A stretch of DNA of 64,000 nucleotides. Origin: Galaxea fascicularis. Its lineage: Eukaryota > Cnidaria > Anthozoa > Scleractinia > Euphylliidae. Under the pieces are notes generated by a model, which had not been told where the DNA came from, did not search any database, and saw nothing but the letters and a program-made list of their open reading frames with translations. Both the position numbers and the translations under genes were made by a program. The DNA is taken from the NCBI GenBank assembly GCA_948470475.1, contig OX419344.1, forward strand, positions 22,407,225 through 22,471,224, in the 5' to 3' direction. Below, one piece after another: positions 23,301-33,500 of the stretch (the first letter of the stretch is position 1; each line of letters opens with the position of its first letter).

Positions 23301-25491
23301 TGCATTCTTACCATCTGAAACAACAGAGAGCAATAAACAGTGCGCTCATTAAGTAAAACCCTTTTTTTTTCCTAAAAAAAACAGACCGTTAATTTTGGGT
23401 TGATATTGCTTCCAAGATATGTTAAAGCTTTTTGAGGTGATGCTGAAATATTGTATGTAACGTGACATGCATGTCAGTTACGGTCAACAGTCTTACCTGC
23501 TATAAGAACAGGATATTTCATGTTTTCAAGATCTTTAATGCACTCTTCGGCTCTCTCCAGAAAATCAGCGTTCTCTTGAGGATGCATCGCGTCGGTCTCT
23601 TGAAGTACTTTCTTTATTTTCTTGTAGTACTGCTCTAGAATATGCTGCCGATTTCGAGTCTCCTTCAGGTCGCTCACGATCTTTACGTATCCCTAAAAAT
23701 TAGAATGGACAAACCATGTAAAAATTCCACAGCTACGTCGACTGTCTGCATCTGCATCTGTTGTAAGACCAGGGAGGGTCGCGACAACAAAAAGAGGGCT
23801 CACAAAGAAGAGATAAAGGAAGATAAAGCGGGTATTTACTGGAAACCTCAAGTAAGCACTTCATTGATTCCAGGTTGAGGTCAATTGTGATTGTGCTTGT
23901 CACGCAATCCGTTTCCACAATTTATTTATTTCTTTACAAACAAAAACAGTTTACATTTACATTAAAGCATACCCGCAGGTAGCAAAGGCTAGACTAGGCC
24001 GGTTTGCTTTGGAGATGAAAGTTACTACTCGGATGTTTATCTATTTGTTTAGTTAATAATTTTACATAAGGAGTAAGTTAAAATAACACTGACCCTATTT
24101 GCTGCAGATCGCGAATTTTGGACCCAAACAATGGACAAGGCAAGATAAGAGTGGTGACTTTTGTGAACCTTGAAATCGGCAAATGACATCACGAGGAAAT
24201 TGGATTTAAACAGTCACGTTCACATGATTAACGTTTTCTATTTAAGCAGAGCAAAGTTCAAGTTTATTCACATTTCAATAACTTCCGTTGGTGCTGAAAC
24301 CAAACAGGGACCAAACAGGGAAGGGGAACGAGACAGATAACAATACACACTATTCACATGCAAATAAGTGGCCGGGTACTCTGAAGTTTAGCCCAGGGAA
24401 GTGGCGTTCCATTTTATAAATACACCTTTGTTTCCGTGCTTCATTGTTTCTCCAATGTCGCGTCTTTTACAAAACATTTTGCTCTAGGGTTGGTTAATAA
24501 ATCGTCATGTGAATTGCTGGGGAGTAAGCTTGGATCTAACTCACGGCTTTGCAAACAGTGACAGGTTCTCGAAGACGTGATCAGAATTTTTGACTGAAAA
24601 ATGGAACCCACCGATGAGCTGCACGAAGGGGCGAATATGAGCTTTCTAAGCTTAGTTAAAAAAAGCATTTCGTCGGGAAAGTGGCATTCAATAAAGGTAC
24701 ACGACGTTTCGTCATGAACTAGCATTCGATTATGGTGTCCAAAGTGGGCGCCCACTGCATGAATACAACTACCAAAACATAAGGGTTTCTTTCACGATAT
24801 GCATTTGAAGAAGCCGGTTCGATTGTAGTCGATCGTTGAAGCGTTCTAATGAACCGAATTTACATCAACCGGCGTCACTATTGTGCTGAACAGTGCTTCA
24901 AATTGGATTGATTCGGTTGTTCATAAAATGCACAAATTGGCAAATTACTTTTCCAAGTCTTGCAATAACCAGTCTTATTCCATTATTCCATGCCGTTATG
25001 TCCCGTTGCTTTTGTGGTGTTCATCTCATTAAATTAACTTAACTTTCAGGATTTTTAAGTGCAGGCGAAATTTGTTCATGAGATGCTACTGCGTCTACGA
25101 GGAACAAATGTTGAGCTGGCATTTCACTCTGTTATCGACCGCTCCCATGCATGAAGCATGCACCATTTAAACGAGTTTATGTTTATACGTCCCAAGAAAA
25201 AGCATAAAATAATTCTGAATCCTAGAGGTACATTATGATCTGTCTGAATCTGTGCCCTGCGTAAGGAGTTTCAACAATAATGTATTGCTTTTTGACTAGG
25301 TAAAGGAACAAAAAACACCTTGTAAAACATACCTCATGCAAAGTGCCATGGTCCTCCTTCAGTTTCTTTATTCTTTCGTCTCGAACTTGTTTTACTTCGC
25401 TAGCATTACTGTATCCATTTGCAGACACTCCAAGTAGTTTTAATTCCTCTACAAGCTCTGTAATACTTTCTAAACGAGACCTTCTCGCCAT
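15154..25491 (-). CDS. Dynamin-like GTPase fused to a C-terminal protein kinase (986 aa, 8 exons)
   Basis: Exons, 5' to 3': 25333-25491, 23497-23692, 21895-22166, 20794-20934, 19928-20268, 17803-18978, 17046-17310, 15154-15564. All have GT/AG borders and phases agree, giving 987 codons with stop. Order: coiled-coil-like helix (1-115), GTPase with P-loop GETSAGKS (119-126), DSPG (216-219) and NKWD (286-289), charged helical region (371-550), hydrophobic segment (about 552-583), second helical region, then kinase with GGGSYGDVY (715-723), Lys740, HRDLKLDN (841-848), DLG in place of DFG (861-863) and APE (883-885). It probably binds and hydrolyses GTP at a membrane and phosphorylates Ser/Thr (HRDLK type). 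Similar invertebrate models are often labelled dual serine/threonine and tyrosine protein kinase-like (from memory). The start codon opens exon 1; untranslated exons are not known. Confidence 0.9.
17803..18978 (-). other. Large exon: helical stalk, membrane segment and kinase N-lobe
   Basis: The 392-codon exon links GTPase and kinase. It is rich in K, E and R heptad-like helices, then has a roughly 32-residue hydrophobic run (VSLVAFMPVLFPIGFAAGLL and onward) preceded by RMKK and followed by DKHFKEKN, fitting a membrane-inserted hairpin or single helix. The kinase begins at LGGGSYGDVYKG, with AAVK carrying the ATP-binding lysine and FLREAAML carrying the helix-C glutamate. The exon ends inside Lys762. 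Confidence 0.85.
21202..21420. repeat. Old MITE copy, same family as 45718-45874
   Basis: The words attactctgactaatcacta, gacgcaaacaacacgatg and ccaatcagatt..., then aactt/cctttcgatactcaa, match the element at 45718-45874 (actccgaccaatcacaacag, agcaaacggtgcaatgagcc, ccaatcagaata). It lies in the intron between GTPase exons and appears to be interrupted at its right end by the palindrome at 21421. Confidence 0.5.
21421..21602. mobile_element. 180-bp palindromic foldback element, copy 1
   Basis: It begins aataggccatttccgagttc and ends gaactcggaaatggcctatt; the arms (about 75 bp) also pair through gtctgcctcctcttcaaagc and aagcgagtctaagtgcgaag. The second copy is at 43068-43248, where the central loop is in the opposite orientation. 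This copy is intronic in the GTPase-kinase gene. Confidence 0.85.
22747..23123. mobile_element. MITE with ggctgcgttcacacttg ends
   Basis: The ends ggctgcgttcacacttggta and caccaagtgtgaacgcagcc are inverted, with further imperfect pairing inside (atccgagcac / gtactcggg). The 377-bp element is non-coding and lies in the intron between exons 2 and 3 of the GTPase-kinase gene. Ends reading GGCTGCGTTCACACTTGG resemble known hAT-type MITEs; that is family knowledge. Confidence 0.75.
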
Positions 25492-26587
25492 TTTAAAATT
25501 GCCTCAATTGTTGAGGTCGCACTGGCAAGCTCCACGCCGGGCTAGCCAGCCCAACTTCCTTTGATTTTCTAAATGTGATTCACACTCGAGAATAAACTTC
25601 TGTAGCTATTTATGAGCACAAATCGACCAACCCTTACTTTTCTTCTGAATGAACAGTCTGCGCAGAAATTTATTGCTCGTCGATGGAGTCAAATACAGGA
25701 AGTCTTGTGACCTTAACCTATAGTAAACTCTTGGGCCAATCGCTAAGCGATGCATTTGTAAATCGCTTCCATCTCAATTTGACAATTTGTTTCCGCTTTT
25801 GCTGAGCAATCGCAGATTTTGACAGTTTTCAGCTGATCAATGTTATGCCGGGTTTTCGTAGTTCGTGACGTTTGGGTAAGTACCAATTGAAAAAGTCCTA
25901 ATCTCGAATGAATTTTAGCCAATGCCAAGTTTTTATTCCAATTGATACGCTCGTCTTGTCACAGGAACGCGAAGGACATGCAAATTTTGAGAATTTTGGT
26001 GTTTACTTAGTTTTTGCAGAGAATGTGACATATGGACAGGCGAAAAGTTAATGTTTATTTCTAAAAACCCGATATTTTAAAACCGAACTGCGATTATCTG
26101 TCTTACAAATTATTAAATAATCTTGAACACTAAAAATCAGATAACAACGGTCAAGGATTTAAAATGTCTACACAATACACATAAATAGGGCCTCGTGATC
26201 ACCTATTTCTAGCTGACTGGTAAATTAACATTAGAAATGAAGAAACAAAGAGTCTCCTTGAATTCCCGATTGCTATCCTTCAGGTTTGCCCAATCTAACT
26301 TCGAAAGTCTTTAGCTTCCCTCTCTCTCTCTCTCTCTTCCCCTGGGCAAGCAGTAAATATTACCATTCTTCACGGAAGGATGCCAGTCTATCACAGGGTA
26401 CCCAGCAAAAAGTAACCAAAGGATACTTCTACTCCCATCATAAGGGAACCCCTGAAGTATGTTCCCAGTAAACAGGGATACAGAGAGGCAATATGAAAAA
26501 TCTTGCCCCAGGAAAAAACACGGCAAGGTTAAGACCAGCCCATCCTCAAACTAGTGAGGGAAATAATTCAATTTAAACTGTGTGTAA
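25492..26587. other. Intergenic region upstream of the GTPase-kinase gene
   Basis: This must contain the promoter and 5' UTR of the minus-strand GTPase-kinase gene, but no TATA or initiator could be supported. A (ct)n run lies at 26316-26338, followed by 26370-26520, which resembles an old dispersed repeat. Reading frames here (up to 71 codons) are unconvincing. Confidence 0.4.
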
Positions 26588-26791
26588 TTAACAATTATTC
26601 GACAAATATATTCGTATGGCTATTTTTGTTGTTTCTGGGACGGCCTTGTCCATAATTTCTTGAATTTCCTCTGTGGAGAGCTCACCGAATCTGCTTTTTT
26701 CATCCATTTTTTTGGTCCACGAAACTTGCTTTTTTGTTGGGTTTCCGTGAAAACTTTTATGCCGAGCGACCTTTGACGCATTCACTTCCAT
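26588..26791 (-). pseudogene. Fragment of a transposon-derived (recombinase-like) gene family
   Basis: A 67-codon frame starts MEVNASKVARHKSFHGN and contains KKMDEKSRFGELSTEEIQEI followed by MDKAVPETTKIA. The pattern of RF..LSxEEI and a run ending TKxA resembles the N-terminal segment of multicopy cnidarian proteins related to ZMYM2/QRICH1-type genes, which derive from Crypton-like tyrosine recombinases. The frame stops soon after, where family members continue, and no following exon was found before the ADAMTS 3' end. It may be the first exon of a lost gene or a dead copy. Identification is from memory of the family style. Confidence 0.4.
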
Positions 26792-27564
26792 ATAAGGTCA
26801 AACGCAGGTATAATGGCTGGTAACCGAGATCTAGTGAACCAATCAAAAAGCTAGAATTGCATTATCCGAGGTTGAGAATTTAATAATGGTCGATATCCCA
26901 TTGCCGATATGCCAATCAAACCTTTGGAATACCAGTATCCAACGGTCCAGTTAGTAATAATAAAACGTGTCTCGTATCTAATGTCTAATAACTTATAGCT
27001 AATTTGATATCATTTATCTAAATTTACAGGGGGTTATTCTTCATTTCTCTGACCAATCAGCGCATCAATCGCTGTGGTTTGTTTGATCGGTACAGTTTGG
27101 TAAAATCGTAAAATCTAGCCTACTATTCGATGAATTGTTACAGAACTGTCCTGTTTGAAATTCTGACGAGATACTTTCAGAAAACCGTTTCTGCTATATT
27201 ACAATCTACCCTGCGCTATAAAGTGTTCTTTTTTTATATTAAAAAAAGCTTGCACACGACGCGACTTGATTAACAACACCAGTGGCGGATCCAACATGTC
27301 CAAAACTATAGATAAGGGTGAGTCGCGCTCCAAAACTATTTTGGCCCTTTCGCGATTTTTGGCGCTACGGCTTTAATTAAAAAATAAGAGATTGGGAAGG
27401 GAAAGGGGGGTCCCCGGGCCTGTCTCGTGGCTTCCGCGACTGAACACGCCCGATGACCAAGTTAGATCGTTTCATGTTAGATCACTAAAACACATACCTC
27501 AAAAATCTGTATAAACATAAGAACAGACACAACGATAATCATAATAAAGTAATTGATCTTTTTC

Positions 27565-30500
27565 TTAATTCCTTAATGATGTCGACCATAGTGCACCACG
27601 ACCACAGGTCCCCGTGATTGCGATTTTGATCTTTACTGAGAACCAAACTCACGCGTTTTTTGAGTAACCAGTCAACTCGATCAAGCTTTCTTTAACATCT
27701 CAAATTCGATGGATTGTTTTCAAACTCAGCAGTTTATTTGATTTTTCCGACTATCAAATTGAATCCGAGTGCTCGTCGTCACTGAAGAGAAGCTGAAGGG
27801 CTTACCACTCCTTGTCCAGCAGAAGTAATACACCGCAGCCATCAACAGAGCTGTAAAGATCAGCACCCCGACAACAATGCCTGCTATCGTGCCGGCGCTC
27901 ATCTTGGATTTGTTGTGTCCTGTTCAAAGGAAAGGAAAGGAAAGAAATTTGCCAGTCATATTCGCGAGTTAGCCACAGAATGTCAAAAATTGTTAACGAT
28001 GAAAGAGCATGTAAGTTGTGCAATCATTCGTGGTTATCGTTGCGAATTTGTTCTGACTACTGGTTTACTATAACTTGGAGATATCTTTCTTTCACTAAAA
28101 AACAAACCCTCGTTTGGTTCCTATTTACGAGAGATATAATCTATCACCTTACTATCACGCTAAAAAGTTGATTATAATAACAATGATGATAACGACGACG
28201 ATGATGATCGTAAAAGGGCTGGTGGTACTGGTGATGATGAAGACGACGACGACAATGATGACAATGATGATGATGATGATGATGGCGAAAATTGACGGTG
28301 ATGGTTATGGTAACGGAGATGAAAATGATGATGATGATAGAGAAGGTGAGATAATGGTGATGACGACAACAATGATGCTGATAATGATTGGATTCAAAGG
28401 ACAATGCGCCATAATTTTAATGTGCGCGCGCGTATGCGCGCACTTCTAACGCAGCCATTTAGAAAACGTAAGGACACTCAGTGCAGTGGAATGGAACCAC
28501 CTTAAAGTTGTGTTATCGTCTCAGCCTATGAATCACCCTTTACCTTAACTTACGCCTGTGTTCAAAATTAGCCTCTGCGTACGCTCAAGCGTATATTTAT
28601 GCTTATGTGTACGCTTATGTTTAAGTCTATGCTTATAGGCGATGTTATGCAAATGCTGTATATGCTTATATACTACGCTCGAAATTTGGAATTTTAGACA
28701 TTTTTCAATAAATACATTTCAAATCGCTAAATTCGTGTACTGTTTTCACAACAACCTATTGCCTCCATTGTTTGTCAACTTGTTTCTTGCAAATGGTCAA
28801 ATTCATAGCTATAGCACCAAAACACTCAACAATTATCGCGTGCATCATTGCCGAACTAATCTGAAAAAATTCACAATTCATGACCAAGGTCCAAATATTT
28901 GAAATTGCCTTCCTGTTACAGTTTTCCTAACTTTAAGAAAAAACTGCTAGAGTTTTTAGTAAAATAATTACTGTATTGGCAAAGCCGCACACTTGTAACA
29001 CTATCTATGTAAACATTTTACTATGTACAAGATGGCCTCAACTAAAAGCCTGGTACTTTCTAGAGGTCACCTCGCCATATATTGTATTATGTATAAACTG
29101 TTAATATATTACGGAAAAAATGAAAATAAATGATGATGATGATGATGATGATGATGACGTTAATGATGATGATGATATCTAAGCTTACAACAGGCCAGTT
29201 CTCTATCTACCACTGTCGCCAAGCTGTAGTCAGTGAAGTCAACGTTGTCAGCAAAAAAAACTTGGCCTAAATTGCTTGGCCATTAATACGAGTTTTACCG
29301 GTAGGTGTAGTAGCTGTTGACTGTGTGGACGGTCGAGGAGGAGTGGAAGGAGATGAAGGAGATGGCGAAGCTGAAGTGGTGGTACATGGCATCCGCTGAG
29401 GCTTTGATTTGTACTGGCACAATAAAGCTGGAACCAAACTTCTTTCTCCCGAATGGTCCCTTCGATAACAGTTAAACAAAGCCGGATCGATTGGATCGCC
29501 ACATTCGTCTGTCTGCGGATGAATGAATCTCAGCATTAGAAAACTAAGTGCACCTAAGTCATGAGTTAGAATTCCTTAACATGGCAAGATGCCTTGATTG
29601 CGGGATACTCAGCTTCGTTCCTTAGCTTAAACGCGCTAAAAAGATTTGTTTCAAGATCCAGGAACGGAGCGCAATAAGCTCCATAATTACTATAGGGACC
29701 AAAAGCAAATACAGCTTGGCAGTAGCACAGACTTTCCTTCAAAATGAGTCTTAAAACAAAACCCCGCATTAGCATGGATTTTATTTTACTATGGCTCTTT
29801 GGTTAGTGTCGAACCGTCGGTAAGAAGATGAGCCCAGAGGAAAGAGGCTGTTGCAGGCTACTGCACAGACTCTCTTAGTCTTCCCATCGTAACATACGTA
29901 CATCGAACCCGTCCTTAGTATCCCAGTCCGGATAACAATCGAAGCTGTTGCATGATTGCAGTGTATCATTTTCAACAGGCTTGTTAGCATTAGAGCATTT
30001 GTTGCTTGGTGTATATTTGGTTGAAGTAAGATCGGTGATGCATTGGACTTTCCGCGTCTGATGCCCATTGCCGCAAGACCTTGAACAGTCTGACCATGGA
30101 GTGGTGATCCACCTACGATAAATTGGAAAGAACACGTACGCCATGTTAGTGAATCATAATTCAAAGACTGAGAGCATAACTACCTTTTGTCGACTTTTAG
30201 GTTGATTTTTGTTTCCTAAGTTAGCGTTGAACAAACTGCGGGGGGAAATGGCGCTAGGTTATTTGAACGTATGAAAACAGGAAAACAAAGATTTAGGTTG
30301 TTTTTCTCTTTCCTTTGGATTGCCCTTATTTGTGGTAGATGACCCACCACAGTTCATTCAAATAATTCAGCACGCTGCCAGCTTTCTTTGCTGCCAATGA
30401 CGCGTTTTGCTAAATTAAATAAGGCCCCATCCCCGCTCTATGGATCTCTCTTTGTATGACCCCCCTCTCTATAAAGCCCCATCTATATTAAGCCCTTTCT

Positions 30501-33500
30501 ATTAACCTCCCTCTATATTAAGCCCCCTCTATAGGAGGATCTTTGTTTACATGTTTTACTACATTATGTTACATTAGCATAAACCACAAAATAAGCTTCA
30601 GATAAACGCACACTACAAATTGAAAGCTTTCACGAAACTTGAAAATAAGAGCTTGAATGGTTTTTGAAAAATAGACCGTCCATAAAAACGTCATGATTTT
30701 ACATAGAATGGATGACTGGGTGGCAAGAGTTGTCACCCAGCCGTACAATTCTTTGTAAATTTCACAGTTTGTGAAAGCTTATTTCTCCGCTGTTATTCAA
30801 CATATCGGACAAATATTTACGCTGTTGCTCAAAAGTGACTCGGACTTTTAGTTTATGATGCTCGTTTGTTTGTAGTTTGTTGTTTAATATATGCAAATAA
30901 GGCAAAATGTAAACAATGACGCCAGAAAAGATTCGCATATTAAGCCCACTCTCTTTCAAGACCTCGCTCAAAAGTGCTTCGAAAAAAATAGCTCCCAGAG
31001 GCTTAATAGAGGATTCCCGGTGTCTAAATCTGAATTTACATAACACCTTCTCCTCTCACCTCGGCGGGCAGCTTTTTCCTGGGCATCCTTTCTTGGTAGC
31101 AGGTTTGGATTTGCCATCACAGGCGCTGTTACTAGCAGGGGTCTCGTCATCCGACCTCACACACCTCACCAGGCGCGTTTGAACCCCTATGATGTAGAAT
31201 AACATAACGTCAGTACCTTGTCAGTACCTTGTAAATGGTCAAACCTCTATTAAACGGCCCCCTATTTAACAGTCCCCTATTAAACGCCCCCCTATTAAAC
31301 GGCCCTCTATTAAGCGGCCCCCTATTAAACGGCCCTCTATTAAACGGCCCTCTTTTAAACGGCCCCCTATTAAACGGCCTCCTATTAAACAGCCACATAT
31401 TAAACGGCCCCGTATTAAACGGCCCCCCATAAGGCGGGCCAGTAGTCCCGATGACGGTTCTTCTATTGTTTTTTACCTCTGTTTTTTACCCCCATTAAGT
31501 GGCCTCTTTTCATTTCTCCGAGGGTGGCCGCTAAAAAGGGGTTGAGCTGCATTTCCCCTACCATTCTCTATCCACTTTTAGTTAACTAGTTCGGGGAATT
31601 TGTTATAGACATCATTTGCAAACAAGAATATTGGGTAATGCTATTCTAGAGTTTTTATTGGCTGCGTGCCCTTGGGATTTCAATCATTATACCACGCCCG
31701 ATCCATGGGGGCTGATAAATCTTCCTCTGCGCCATCATGCAAAATAAAACGAACAAGATCCAGGGATATTTCTTGTTTTGTTTTTCTCTCTAGTTCAAAA
31801 CACAATTGTTTGTTTCATGCTGGACTATGAGATGATATCCAACCCGCAATCGTGAAATATTTGTTAAACAGCTCTGAGTTGACCTAGGTATTTTGATAAA
31901 GTAGAAATATTCTAAGGGTAAACTATAGTCTGTTGAAATATCAGAAGAAGTTAACGGGAGTTAAATGTTTTTACACACGCCGCCAGCCGACAGTGTCCTA
32001 CCCTTCCAGATGTCGTAAGCTTGTACACTACACTAACCATCTCAGAAATTAATATTTAAAATCGTAAATGGTTTCAACCAAGGAGTCATGTTATAACTTG
32101 GTGAAGTATGATCGTCTGAGTGATGAGAAAGACTGATTTTGGTGACACTGGCTGACGTTTCGACACCATGAGCGGAAGTAACCATCTGAGAGACATAAAT
32201 GGTGGATGGTATCAATTCTCTGCCATTAACTTCATTCGTTACCAAGTTATCTTAATTGGACGTCTTTTAGTCGGGCCGTGTCGCTATGTAAGCAGTAATT
32301 GTTGAGTTTAGGTTTGTCTTTTCTTACTAATCAACTAGTTCGTACCATCACCACAAGTAGCGGAACAACTGGACCAAGTTTCATTCTTCCATTCGTATGA
32401 AGACGGTGGATCTCCAGCCTGGGGTGGTCTTGTATATCTGTAAAGGACCCCTGGGTTCGCTCCTTGCTCAAAAATGTACTGCAAACGAGAATCAAACAGT
32501 TTAATTTCCAAGTATTGTCACGCCTACTCGGAAGACAAAAAAAAATTCTGAGTTCTCCCAAAAAGAGTCGAACCTACGACTTTCCAATATCTGGTTTGCA
32601 TACACAAATTTGGTTTTATCAATGGCATTGATAATGTAAATTGACCATCGCACAGGGATTCTAAAAGCTTACGATTCGAGCGTTAGCCCTTCGTAATTCG
32701 CTCTGACGAAGGGCTGACGCTCGAAACGTCAACCTTCCGTTGATAAAACCAAATTTCTGTGTACAACCTCTCCAGGGACGCAGTACCACAGTTTCTTTAG
32801 AAAATACCCCCTTTATTCCTCTGGTTTGCATGCCCTACCACTGAGCTACAGGAGACTCATGAGGGCTAGGCCATGCAATTAGGTGCATGCGCAGGATGCC
32901 AGGATCTGAATGTCGAGAAATTTCAACCTAGTGTTTCTTCATAATTTTAAATATTTAAGCTTACGTTATTAAAAAATAAAGAAAAGTTGAGACGCAGTAA
33001 GACGCCTCTATAACTCAAATATATGGATTGAGGCTACTGCTGGTCACATTTACTACAGTGCGGTCAACTAAATTACTCAACTCTGATTGGCTGAAAGCGG
33101 TACAATTAATCTCAAACTGAACAGAGGGGGTAGGTTCTAAAGAACGGTGATGGAGTGGCTTAAAAAAGCTGACATTTCGAGCATTAACCCTTCATCAGAG
33201 GGAATCGCTCTGACAAACGGCTCGAAACGTTAGCTTTTTCAATCCTTTCCGGTGGCCTATTTGCATTTTCAACTCAATTGATAAAACCAAATTTTCGTAC
33301 AATCTCGAACTGTACTCCTTTAGAGTATCTATTAACTTTCCAAAGCAAAGTCGCACGAGCACAGTCAAACAAGGAAAAATTTAACGTTGTGACGGGTGAG
33401 TTTGCGATTCTGTGGAAAGATTTTCTGTTAGTTTTATACATTATATTATTATGACACTTTAAGTAAAAATGGCATCACCCGGAACGATTCGTACAAATGT

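Larger units (their letters stand above)
27565..32478 (-). other. ADAMTS C-terminal TSP1 repeats, stalk and membrane anchor
   Basis: The second TSP1 ends in 31060-31186 ([28 protein letters not shown]). The third is exon 29902-30112 ([20 protein letters not shown] to [11 protein letters not shown]). Exon 29299-29512 has a four-cysteine segment ([20 protein letters not shown]) and a Ser/Thr/Pro run ([20 protein letters not shown]), probably O-glycosylated. Exon 27806-27919 encodes a single membrane helix ([20 protein letters not shown]) followed by YYFCWTRS, a stop-transfer-like end. The final exon (27565-27635) would add about 22 cytoplasmic residues. Phase 1 joins the last three introns. Confidence 0.8.

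Noticed and set aside
28114..28449. Long frames rich in Met/Thr/Asp or His/Ser
   Set aside because: They are translations of a gatgat/gacgac microsatellite.
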